From Flavobacteriaceae bacterium (lineage in GTDB: Bacteria; Bacteroidota; Bacteroidia; Flavobacteriales; Flavobacteriaceae), in the NCBI GenBank assembly GCA_015489265.1, contig WFZY01000145.1, positions 1 through 16,116 of the forward strand: a stretch of DNA of 16,116 nucleotides. Direction: 5' to 3'. A model generated the notes under the pieces. That model ran no database searches. It was not told the origin of the DNA and saw only the letters and a list, made by a program, of their open reading frames with translations. Shown here piece after piece: positions 8,401-15,091 of the stretch (the stretch's first letter is position 1; the number at the start of each line of letters is the position of its first letter). Position numbers and translations under genes: made by a program.

Positions 8401-10316
8401 GACAAAACTATAATCTCTCTGTAAATGTAGATACTGACGGAAATTATACGGTTTATAGTAAAGTGTGGATAGATTGGAATCAAGATGGTGATTTTGATGA
8501 TGCCGGTGAAGAATATGATTTAGGTAATGCTGTCAATGTATCCGATGGTGCTACCTCAAATTCTCCTGTATCTGTTGTCATACCTTCAAATACTGTTACC
8601 GGAAAAACGCGTATGCGTGTATCAGCCAAATACAATAATGCCCCAACAGCATGTGAAACCGGTTTTGACGGTGAAGTGGAAGATTATAGCGTGATAGTTT
8701 CAAGTCCTAACTGTTCAGATGTTGCCTATTGGGATGGGGCTCAATGGACTGATACTAATAACAATGTACTGCAACTTGCCGATTTATCCACCAAATTACT
8801 CATTACAAAAGATGTACTCATAACCAATGGACAAAGCATAGATGCTTGCGGCTTAAGCGTTCATGCTTCCGAAGCCGTAACCATTAATACAGGTGATTAT
8901 ATCAATTTGACCAATGACGTAATTAACGATGGAAAAATTGATATTGAAGATGGTGGCATATTAGTACAATCTGACAATAATGCAAGTATTGAAGGAAACG
9001 GCATATATACTCTAACCCGATACAGTCAAAACTTAAACAACCAATATGATTATGTCTATTGGGCAAGCCCTATTGAAAGTTTTAATTTAGGTGATATTGT
9101 CAGTAATGCTTGGCGGTATTATACCTATGATACCGGTATTCAATATTGGTCTGCTGCCAATAACAATACAAGTATGCAACCGGGAATAGGTTATGCTGTT
9201 TCTGCCCCACTTGGTTTTCAAGGCGGAAGCTTAAATGTAAAGTTTAACCAAATCAATCAAAAATTCAATAACGGAACTATTGGGGTTAATATTAATATAA
9301 ACGGTACCGGTGCACAAGATGATGATGATTGGAATTTGGTCGGAAATCCCTACCCATCCCCTATTGATTTTAATACTTTGGCAACTGATAATACCAATAT
9401 TCAAGGGGCTTATTATTTGTGGACCAATTGCGCCGGTCTTGACGGTAATGGTAACCATCAACCTGCCGGCTATACTATTTATTCTATAGGTAGCGGTAGT
9501 ATTGCTGCTTGCAATGGCAACGGTCCCTCTGCATCACGTTACGTACCGGCAACCGAAGGATTTTTTGTAGAAGCTAATGCTTCCGGAACTTTAAACTTTA
9601 AAAATGATCAACGCTCGACCACACAAACTAATTTTGTGAACAGAAGTAATCCGGATAGAGCTTGGTTTGATTTGACCAATAATTTGAATTTTCAACAAAC
9701 TTTAATCGGATTTTTTGCCAACGCAACTGACCAAAAAGACCGGTTATATGATGCGCATTCTATCAATGGTGATTTTGACTTATACACTCTGATCGGTAAT
9801 GAAAAATTTGCTATTCAGGGCTTATCTCCTTGGAATAATGCCGATAGAATTGTCCCGTTAGGTTTTGCAACTACTGAAACCGGCGCTCATCAAATTGCTC
9901 TCAATCGAACCGAAGGTATTTTAAGCAGTGATGTCAACATTTATTTGAACGATACATACGAAAATATTATTACCGATTTAAAAGCTAATCCGTATACTTT
10001 TCAAACCAATCAAGGAAGATTTGATGACCGGTTTGAAATAATTTTTACTAGAAATAGCTTAGAAGTAAACGAAATGGCACCGGTTAATAATATCAATTTA
10101 TTATCAAATGACGGGTATTTTACCATTATCAGTGATAATAAAAATATGTCCGGTGTAAAAATCTTCGGTATCAACGGCAAATTGTTAAAGGATGTTCAAA
10201 ATCAGAAAGCGGTAGGAAGACTTTATGTCAATTTAAATGAACTACCGCATCAAATATTGATATTTAAAATTATCCTTAAGGACGGTACATCGGTCATCTT
10301 AAAAGCCATTCGATAA
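5442..10316 (+). CDS. Giant modular secreted protein (propeller-like, FN3, MAM-like, GEVED) with T9SS type A sorting domain
   Basis: The 1624-residue protein starts with a signal peptide (about 1-18, MKKITFLFLL...VMGQ). After a charged, low-complexity stretch, residues about 127-538 form a module opening with VAPPDTQGDVSPNHY (127-141) and containing DYPKWAIWPDAYYMG and RWGDYSMVSIDPDG. This module recurs in Bacteroidota secreted proteins and looks beta-propeller-like. Two fibronectin type III-like domains follow (about 540-653 and 658-751, the second with ERGLCWSTNPNPT and TYYVRAYATNAFGTAYG). A MAM/jelly-roll-like domain spans about 753-934. A GEVED domain spans about 945-1090 (IDWNQDGDFDDAGEE near 1010, GEVED itself at 1077-1081). 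A long region typical of T9SS adhesins comes next, then a sorting domain at about 1545-1624 with VKIFGINGKLL near 1572. No protease or glycosidase catalytic signature was recognised, so it is probably a surface adhesin or binding protein. The terminator at 10333-10373 ends the transcript. Confidence 0.88.
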   Translation: MKKITFLFLLMGFLVMGQQPKSLTQSLKQLKKASVQKPIAKKADFFRISPPLREMIENDKREHRTFENNERENGKKNEQNEWHPTIINNGLNAPDPLSTLQHSTRNANATNLNKIIDFDGVNNIDGVAPPDTQGDVSPNHYMQCVNNHTIITDRNGNVIQAAFPTSDFWQGTQFDDRNDGDAVILWDENAQRWLVTQFYIPLNGNTNYLLIAVSQTSDPTGAYYQYGFSYGTDMPDYPKWAIWPDAYYMGANGFDQNSSYIGTFVSAFERDKILQGDPNAQVVTFGPDANLWSVFPADADAFPANGTPCPFVSDQVNNTNGNNTVYLYDFHVDWNNTGNSTFNNTTNLNVADFNLFNSGTEVPQPGTNQKLDLLHYRIMYRPYFRHFNDHESLLVTRTVNDNGIAAIRWYEFRNTGNGWNVYQQGTYNPGDGLWRWMPSIAMNQNGDITIAYSVSDGNNKYPSIRAVARYANDPLNQMTTNEIELFTGNASQDNVSRWGDYSMVSIDPDGTSFWFTTEYTTGNWDWRTRIIHYELPSTCNYPSTQASNIQASPQGQNQIDLSWTRGDGNKVIVLAKEASAVDSNPADGTSYNANSTFGTGDQIGTGNYVVYDGTGTSVSVTGLNSATTYHFAVYEYNTTDNCYLVPGATANATTDGMPTVETLAMLQVNDTDAQGQGNVISENGSAVTERGLCWSTNPNPTTADNYATNGTGTGIYTVNLTGLTVNQTYYVRAYATNAFGTAYGDNVSFITGCGNPITDFPYLENFDAWTESNPTTNCTADASVNFDDCWENISGDDNDWDVLSGATASSNTGPSDDANGGGKYIYLEASNCFNKTASFRTPHFNFSNIANPYMTFFAHMYGADMGTLEVFYTTDNGNNWTSIGSISGDQGDAWIKLGANLSSLSGQADVQFKFTGTTGNDYQSDIAIDNFVIKDYTPPADYCASEGNMDYNTAITRVNFNQISNNSGGKTNAYEDYTNISTIVKRGQNYNLSVNVDTDGNYTVYSKVWIDWNQDGDFDDAGEEYDLGNAVNVSDGATSNSPVSVVIPSNTVTGKTRMRVSAKYNNAPTACETGFDGEVEDYSVIVSSPNCSDVAYWDGAQWTDTNNNVLQLADLSTKLLITKDVLITNGQSIDACGLSVHASEAVTINTGDYINLTNDVINDGKIDIEDGGILVQSDNNASIEGNGIYTLTRYSQNLNNQYDYVYWASPIESFNLGDIVSNAWRYYTYDTGIQYWSAANNNTSMQPGIGYAVSAPLGFQGGSLNVKFNQINQKFNNGTIGVNININGTGAQDDDDWNLVGNPYPSPIDFNTLATDNTNIQGAYYLWTNCAGLDGNGNHQPAGYTIYSIGSGSIAACNGNGPSASRYVPATEGFFVEANASGTLNFKNDQRSTTQTNFVNRSNPDRAWFDLTNNLNFQQTLIGFFANATDQKDRLYDAHSINGDFDLYTLIGNEKFAIQGLSPWNNADRIVPLGFATTETGAHQIALNRTEGILSSDVNIYLNDTYENIITDLKANPYTFQTNQGRFDDRFEIIFTRNSLEVNEMAPVNNINLLSNDGYFTIISDNKNMSGVKIFGINGKLLKDVQNQKAVGRLYVNLNELPHQILIFKIILKDGTSVILKAIR

Positions 10317-10332
10317 ATATCTGTAATACTTT

Positions 10333-10373
10333 AAAAAAACGGTATGGATTCTAAATTATCCATACCGTTTTTT
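10333..10373 (+). terminator. Rho-independent terminator after the giant T9SS gene
   Basis: There is a perfect 16-base inverted repeat, 10334-10349 against 10358-10373, with an 8-base loop. The core CGGTATGGAT pairs with ATCCATACCG and is followed by six T bases. It begins 17 bases after the stop codon at 10316. The opposite side has a matching A-run, so it could act on both strands, but only the + strand has a gene reading into it. Confidence 0.9.
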
Positions 10374-10406
10374 ATTATTATCAGTTATTTTTCCTGATAA
10401 ATTTCT

Positions 10407-10414
10407 TACTTTAG
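10407..10414 (+). promoter_or_regulatory. Possible -7 box of the C1 peptidase gene
   Basis: TACTTTAG differs from TAnnTTTG at one base and lies 23 bases before the ATG at 10438, between the terminator and the gene. A promoter is needed here because the upstream terminator is strong. No convincing -33 element was found. Confidence 0.35.
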
Positions 10415-10437
10415 CTCATAAAATAAAATCAATCATT

Positions 10438-11691
10438 ATGAAACATTATTTTTTAATCGTAATCAGTCTGTTTTTTGCAACAAGCTTTGCGCAAAATAAA
10501 GATAAAGCCACCTTTAAAATATATGATAAAGGTAAAGTGTATTACTATAACACGATTTTGAAAGACATCAAAGCCGAAGCATCACAGAAAAACAAACCCA
10601 AACCTTACAAACGTTTTAAAGTTTTGCTTAACGGACAAAAATTTCCCAATAAAGTAAAACTATACAAAGCTGCTTGGCACAATCCGCCTATTTCACAAGG
10701 TAACACCGGGACTTGTTGGGATTTTTCAACGACTTCGTTTTTTGAAAGTGAAGTTTACCGATTGACCGGTAAAAAGGTAAAATTATCCGAAGCTTTTACA
10801 TTTTACAATGAATACATTTTGCGTGCCAAAGAATATGTACGCACGCGTGGCAAATCCTTATTTGACCAAGGTTCTGAATCCAATGCCGTTACCAGAAATT
10901 TCAAATTAAACGGCGCCATGCCCTGGTCGGTTTATAACGGCTTAAAGGGACATAAATTCCACACCCATGAAAAAATGTATCAAGAGATGAAAGCATATTT
11001 GTTGTCTGTTAAACGCGACAATGCTTGGGATGAAACCACCGTAGTCAACACTATTAAAGCCATTATGGATCATTATATCGGTACCCCGCCGGAAAGTTTT
11101 AAAGTAGATGGAAAAACCTATACACCCAAAACTTATCTAAAAGACTATTTAAAAATCAATCCGGATGATTATGTCGATATTTTATCGTACGAACAAGCGC
11201 CATACTATACCCAATGTTCTTATGATGTGCCGGATAATTGGTGGCATTCCAAAGACTATTACAATGTTCCATTGGATGTGTTTATGAATATCATCATCAA
11301 AAGCATCAAAAAAGGTTATACCATGGGTATCGGTGGTGATGTGTCCGAACCCGGCTTCTTAAACGGTCCCGGCGAACCGCAAGTAGCCATTATCCCCGAT
11401 TTTGATATTCCGTCTAGTTATATCAATGACGATGCCCGTCAATTGCGTTTTTCAAATGGCGCTACTACTGATGATCATGGTATGCATTTGGTCGGCTGGT
11501 ATAAAGCCAAAGACGGAAAGTATTGGTTTTTGATTAAAGACAGTAGCTCGGGCTCACGAAATGGTAATCCGAAAGCCCCTGAATTCGGTTACTATTTCTT
11601 TTCTCAAGACTATATCAAATTAAAAATGATGGATTTCATCATTCATAAAGATGCCGTAAAAGATGTATTAAAAAAGTTTGATAAGAGATAA
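10438..11691 (+). CDS. Secreted papain-family (C1) cysteine peptidase
   Basis: The 417-residue protein has a signal peptide at about 1-19 (MKHYFLIVISL...SFAQ). ISQGNTGTCWDFSTTSF holds the oxyanion-hole glutamine Q87 and the catalytic cysteine C93, in the Q-x5-CW arrangement of C1 peptidases. DDHGMHLVGW holds the expected catalytic histidine H347, with another histidine at 350. In papain the third residue is an asparagine in a K/W-NSWG context. Here the corresponding stretch reads LIKDSSSG, so D368 sits at that place. The family also includes bleomycin hydrolase-like (C1B) proteins, which it resembles in length. No T9SS sorting domain is visible at the C-terminus, so it probably stays in the periplasm or is exported another way. 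The gene appears monocistronic, with its own terminator. The fold is confident; peptidase activity is likely but unproven given the altered third residue. Confidence 0.85.
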   Translation: MKHYFLIVISLFFATSFAQNKDKATFKIYDKGKVYYYNTILKDIKAEASQKNKPKPYKRFKVLLNGQKFPNKVKLYKAAWHNPPISQGNTGTCWDFSTTSFFESEVYRLTGKKVKLSEAFTFYNEYILRAKEYVRTRGKSLFDQGSESNAVTRNFKLNGAMPWSVYNGLKGHKFHTHEKMYQEMKAYLLSVKRDNAWDETTVVNTIKAIMDHYIGTPPESFKVDGKTYTPKTYLKDYLKINPDDYVDILSYEQAPYYTQCSYDVPDNWWHSKDYYNVPLDVFMNIIIKSIKKGYTMGIGGDVSEPGFLNGPGEPQVAIIPDFDIPSSYINDDARQLRFSNGATTDDHGMHLVGWYKAKDGKYWFLIKDSSSGSRNGNPKAPEFGYYFFSQDYIKLKMMDFIIHKDAVKDVLKKFDKR

Positions 11692-11724
11692 GGAAAAAGG
11701 ATAAAATGGAAATTTCCCTTCACA

Positions 11725-11765
11725 TAAAAAAATCGGCTACTTTTTTTGAGTAGCCGATTTTTTTT
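11725..11765. terminator. Bidirectional rho-independent terminator between convergent genes
   Basis: The perfect inverted repeat 11726-11740 against 11750-11764 (core ATCGGCTAC/GTAGCCGAT) can be extended by one T-A pair. It is flanked by an A-run on the left and a T-run on the right, so the hairpin is followed by U residues on either strand. It serves the C1 peptidase gene from the left and the cyd operon from the right, where the 36-codon ORF stops 6 bases before it. Confidence 0.92.
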
Positions 11766-11770
11766 ATAAT

Positions 11771-11881
11771 TTATGAATTGCCATACTTGGCTTCATATTT
11801 CTTAACAGCCCAAAAACTCAGTTTATATCCTAAGTAAATTATAATAGGCCAACTAATATAATAGATTAATGCGTAAGTCAT
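11771..11881 (-). CDS. 36-aa single-span membrane protein at the end of the cyd operon (CydX-like candidate)
   Basis: On the minus strand, ATG at 11881-11879 opens a 36-codon frame ending with TAA at 11773-11771. The peptide begins MTYALIYYISWPIIIYLGYK, followed by LSFWAVKKYEAKYGNS: one hydrophobic, aromatic-rich span (about residues 3-26) and a basic, charged tail. It begins 12 bases after the cydB stop and ends 6 bases before the terminator, so it fills the space between cydB and the end of the transcript. Other bacteria carry tiny single-span subunits of cytochrome bd (CydX of E. coli, 37 aa; CydS of Geobacillus) encoded next to cydB. Size, topology and position all fit such a subunit. The sequence itself is not recognisably CydX, so the role is inferred from context. 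By the positive-inside rule the basic C-terminus would face the cytoplasm. Confidence 0.7.
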   Translation of the reverse strand: MTYALIYYISWPIIIYLGYKLSFWAVKKYEAKYGNS

Positions 11882-11893
11882 AATAAGCAATTT

Positions 11894-13075
11894 TTAATAT
11901 TTTTCGATTTCTTGTTCCAATTCCTTTTCATTCAGTTTATGCGAATCCATAGCGCGCCAAGCCCAAACGATATAACCCAAAACAAAAGGTACCATTAATG
12001 ATACATAAGACATCACTATAAGCGTAAAACGACTTGAAGCGCTGTTAGACAATGTAAGCGAGCTTTGCAAGTCAAAAGTTGACGGATAGTAAGCGGTATG
12101 ATTAAAGCCCGCCATAAAGAAGATAGCCATTACAGTAAAAACAGTACCGGCACCTACATACCAAAAAGCTTTGGTTTCTTTCTTAAAGTTGGCAAGGTAC
12201 AAACCGTAAAGCACCCCAATAAGTCCAATTAATAAAATAATCAAACTAATCGGATTTTCTATAAGATTGTTAAAATACTTATGGGCTTGCCTAAAGACTT
12301 CTTTGGTTTCCGGATTGACAGCAAAACCGTCGATAAAAAGTAAACGAATAAACCAAGTCAAAAACAGCACTAAAAACAAAATACTGTGACGGGGAATACA
12401 TTTATCAATTTTAGCCAAGATATTTTGGTTATCCGTCATTTTTCGGATATAGAGCAAAGCTATTAAACGGGCTAAAACCAAAACAGCCAAGCCCAGTAAT
12501 ATATTTTGCAAAAATGCTAAATGCTCTGTTGTCCAAAGCGCTTCCAAACCATGCCAAGGCGTTTGCCATTGTGAAATAACCGCTTCAAAATTGCTGCCCA
12601 AATGCACAATATTAGCTTTATTGACACTAAACAAACTACCTGTAAACATGGTAGAAACTGCTACACCAAGCAAAAAAGGCGCTGCAAATCCGTTAAACTT
12701 CAAAAATGTTTCAAAAGTTTTGCTTCCTAAAACATTGTGTTTCTTTTTGCGGTATTCGTATGAAACGGCTTGCAGAATAAAAGCAAACAAAATGGCATAC
12801 CAAACCCAATAAGCCCCACCGAAACTCGTAGAGTAAAAAAGCGGGAAAGATGCAAAAAATGCGCCACCGAAAACAACCAAAGTCGTAAAAGTAAATTCCC
12901 ATTTATGACCCGTAATATTTACGATAATGGTTTTTTCGGCTTCATTGTTACTCAATTTATCCATCAGCGTTTGACCACCTTGAACAAAGAGTAAAAACAC
13001 CAAAAAACCACCCAGTAGCGCCATTATAACCCACCAGTATATCTGTAAATTTTCGTATGATAATGCTTCAAACAT
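11894..13075 (-). CDS. cydB: Cytochrome bd ubiquinol/menaquinol oxidase subunit II, CydB
   Basis: The 393-residue polytopic membrane protein carries the CydB N-terminal pattern: a first span with WWVIMALLGGFLVFLLFVQGG (about 14-34), then a soluble stretch and FGGAFFASFPLFY (about 69-81). Several more hydrophobic spans follow, about eight or nine in all, and the final helix reads VLGYIVWAWRAM before a charged C-terminal tail. CydB pairs with CydA and stabilises the haem core of cytochrome bd, which reduces oxygen to water with quinol electrons. CydB itself need not hold haem. The start at 13075 lies 12 bases after the cydA stop, and the 36-codon ORF follows 12 bases after its own stop. All features are consistent with an intact gene. 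Confidence 0.93.
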   Translation of the reverse strand: MFEALSYENLQIYWWVIMALLGGFLVFLLFVQGGQTLMDKLSNNEAEKTIIVNITGHKWEFTFTTLVVFGGAFFASFPLFYSTSFGGAYWVWYAILFAFILQAVSYEYRKKKHNVLGSKTFETFLKFNGFAAPFLLGVAVSTMFTGSLFSVNKANIVHLGSNFEAVISQWQTPWHGLEALWTTEHLAFLQNILLGLAVLVLARLIALLYIRKMTDNQNILAKIDKCIPRHSILFLVLFLTWFIRLLFIDGFAVNPETKEVFRQAHKYFNNLIENPISLIILLIGLIGVLYGLYLANFKKETKAFWYVGAGTVFTVMAIFFMAGFNHTAYYPSTFDLQSSLTLSNSASSRFTLIVMSYVSLMVPFVLGYIVWAWRAMDSHKLNEKELEQEIEKY

Positions 13076-13087
13076 AGTTGTAATTTT

Positions 13088-14659
13088 TTAGTTGTTAAAT
13101 CCTTTTTTAATGGTTGTTGACATGATTTTTAGTTCGGCAATCAACAAAGCCGTAAAGGTGATGAAGAACAAGAAAAATGTCAGCATAACACCGGCAGTTT
13201 CAATATGAGAAACCGCCACCATTGTTGGCATCAGGTCTTGAATCACCCAAGGCATCCGACCGGCTTCGGCAGTAATCCAACCGGCTTCTTGGACGATCAA
13301 TCCTAAAAATATTCCGAGAACACCCAAGCGCAATAACCACTTTTTCTTTTCAATATTATCTTTCATCACCGCCCAAAAAATCAATGGGAAGAAAATCAAA
13401 AACCAAGTGCCTAAAATAACCATGGTATGAAAAGACATAAAACTAATAGTAATAGGCGGAATTAATTCATTCATATCATGTCCGTCAAAATAACCGTAAC
13501 CAAAATCTTTAAAATGGGCTTTAAAAGTTTTTAAATACTTTGTGGCTTCCTCGTTATTGCCGGCTTTTTTGGCTTTTTTATATTTTGCCAGCGCTTCAAT
13601 ACTGACTTTACCGCTTTTAATACGTTCTTTATAAGACGGAATACCTTCTTTTTCATTACCGTAAACCAAATCGTTTACACCCGGCACAAATGCATTGGGG
13701 TCATTAAAAGCCAGAACCGATAAACCATATGGAATTTCAAATCCTTCTACTTCGACGTCCAACTGGTTATTGCCTTTAAAATCATCGGCAACTGCTTTGG
13801 TTAAATCTTTATCACCTGTATGTTTTGGTTTCCCGATAGCAATCAGCGGGGCACCTCTGGAACCGGTTCGCAAACCTTCCATCGCCGCCAGTTTCATCGG
13901 TTGGTATTTGGCGACCTGTTTAGCCGAACCATCACCGGTAACAATGGTGGCAACAATACCTATAAAACCAAAAACAGAAGCAATAAGCATGCTGTATTTG
14001 GCAAACATTTTATCCTTACCTTTTAGTAGTAAATAAGCACTGACAGCTATGACAAATAAAGCTGCAAAAGTATAAGCTGATGTAATTGTATGCACAAACT
14101 TATTGACTGCAACCGGATTGAATAAAACTTCCCAAAAATTATCCATTTCGTTTCTCATAGTATCCGGATTAAATTTCATACCGACAGGATTTTGCATCCA
14201 AGCATTGGCAGTCAATATCCACAATGCCGATAAATTGGTACCAATTGCCGTAAGCCAAGTCGCTGCCAAATGCGCTTTTTTACTGATTTTATTCCATCCG
14301 AAAAACATAATGGCTACAAAAGTCGATTCCATAAAGAATGCCATAATACCTTCAATAGCCAAAGGCGCACCGAAAATATCGCCTACAAACCATGAATAAT
14401 TAGACCAGTTGGTTCCAAATTCAAATTCCAATATAATACCGGTTGCTACACCAATAGCAAAATTGATCCCGAATAAGCGGAGCCAAAATTTTTCAATTTT
14501 TAACCATTTCTCATCACCGGTTTTGACATAAATGGTTTCCATAATCGCTAACATAAAGGATAAACCTAATGTTAAGGGTACAAAAATCCAGTGATATAAA
14601 GCCGTTAGGGCAAACTGTGCCCGCGACCAATCAACCAATTCCCAATTGACATGTTCCAT
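13088..14659 (-). CDS. cydA: Cytochrome bd quinol oxidase subunit I, CydA
   Basis: The 523-residue catalytic subunit oxidises quinol (menaquinol is likely in Bacteroidota) and reduces oxygen with high affinity, adding to the proton-motive force. Haem ligands can be placed by alignment to E. coli CydA: H23 (b595 ligand, H19 in E. coli), H190 in NKFVHTI (H186) and M413 in SFHTMVILG (M393). The acidic pair in AIEGIMAFFMEST (E103, E111) matches E99 and E107. The quinol-site segment KYQPMKLAAME has K256 and E261 in place of K252 and E257. The segment between about 260 and 400 is a long, charged loop on the quinol side. GRMPWVIQ (467-474) corresponds to the conserved GRQPW, with methionine in place of glutamine. 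DUF4492 lies 11 bases upstream and cydB 12 bases downstream, as one operon. No residue needed for function is missing. Confidence 0.96.
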   Translation of the reverse strand: MEHVNWELVDWSRAQFALTALYHWIFVPLTLGLSFMLAIMETIYVKTGDEKWLKIEKFWLRLFGINFAIGVATGIILEFEFGTNWSNYSWFVGDIFGAPLAIEGIMAFFMESTFVAIMFFGWNKISKKAHLAATWLTAIGTNLSALWILTANAWMQNPVGMKFNPDTMRNEMDNFWEVLFNPVAVNKFVHTITSAYTFAALFVIAVSAYLLLKGKDKMFAKYSMLIASVFGFIGIVATIVTGDGSAKQVAKYQPMKLAAMEGLRTGSRGAPLIAIGKPKHTGDKDLTKAVADDFKGNNQLDVEVEGFEIPYGLSVLAFNDPNAFVPGVNDLVYGNEKEGIPSYKERIKSGKVSIEALAKYKKAKKAGNNEEATKYLKTFKAHFKDFGYGYFDGHDMNELIPPITISFMSFHTMVILGTWFLIFFPLIFWAVMKDNIEKKKWLLRLGVLGIFLGLIVQEAGWITAEAGRMPWVIQDLMPTMVAVSHIETAGVMLTFFLFFITFTALLIAELKIMSTTIKKGFNN

Positions 14660-14670
14660 AATCTTTTGTT

Positions 14671-14907
14671 TTAGTTTTTATTAATTGTATCCGTATGATT
14701 TGTTATAATTAACTGTTGTTCTATATGATGAATGCGTTCCTTATCGGTTTTAAAATTTTCTTTTAAAATATCGGGGAAGAAAAAATATTTTAAAATAGCA
14801 AACATGATAAAAAGCTTCACAATGATGATCATCCAAAGTTTTTTGCCGCGTGGGGTCATTTCCCTAAAGCCATCTATATAAAAATACAATATCTTTTTTA
14901 GAATCAT
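14671..14907 (-). CDS. DUF4492 small membrane protein, first gene of the cyd operon
   Basis: The 78-residue protein has one clear hydrophobic span (about 24-45, LWMIIIVKLFIMFAILKYFFF) after a short amphipathic start with FYIDGFREMTPRGK. A polar C-terminal tail rich in H, T and N follows. The DGFREMT and KLFIMFAILKYFFFP pattern is the signature I associate with DUF4492, a Bacteroidota family found next to cydA. Its function is not established; a role in assembly or stability of cytochrome bd is inferred from position. It starts at the ATG at 14907, close behind the promoter at 14926-14956, and stops 11 bases before cydA. It is therefore the first gene of the operon. Confidence 0.82.
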   Translation of the reverse strand: MILKKILYFYIDGFREMTPRGKKLWMIIIVKLFIMFAILKYFFFPDILKENFKTDKERIHHIEQQLIITNHTDTINKN

Positions 14908-14925
14908 TCTAAATTAATTTTTATG

Positions 14926-14956
14926 CAAAGTTATAAGCTTTTGAGACTAAAAGCAA
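14926..14956 (-). promoter_or_regulatory. Promoter of the DUF4492-cydA-cydB operon
   Basis: On the minus strand TTG (14956-14954) is followed, after a 20-base spacer, by TAACTTTG (14933-14926). This matches the Bacteroidota -33/-7 consensus (TTTG, about 19-20 bases, TAnnTTTG). The -7 box ends 18 bases before the ATG at 14907, leaving a very short leader. No operator palindrome was recognised beside it. Confidence 0.7.
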
Positions 14957-14967
14957 GGAAAATCATT

Positions 14968-14991
14968 AAAAAATACTCAAGCAGTATTCTT
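14968..14991 (-). terminator. Weak possible terminator of the SNF2 gene
   Basis: On the minus strand AATACT, loop GCTTG, AGTATT forms a short A/T-rich hairpin, extended by a G-U and two A-U pairs and ending in a U-run. It lies about 100 bases after the SNF2 stop at 15092 and before the cyd promoter. The stem is weak, so termination here is uncertain. The surrounding 14957-15091 stretch contains no gene. Confidence 0.35.
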
Positions 14992-15091
14992 GTTTTAAAG
15001 AAGCTTACCAAATAGTAAATTCAAACCGAGATAACTATCAATCTATCCCAAACACATCCTGTTTTACATTTTTTTATATTCATTTTTAATA

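Noticed and set aside
5794..8424. Several + strand frames of 75-145 codons inside the giant gene, plus antisense frames
   Set aside because: They are shadows in other frames of the 1624-aa reading frame, with no family resemblance, and their composition follows the Asn/Thr/Gly-rich host gene.
12591..14399. + strand frames opposite cydA and cydB
   Set aside because: They are antisense to strongly conserved oxidase genes and show no recognisable domain or promoter.
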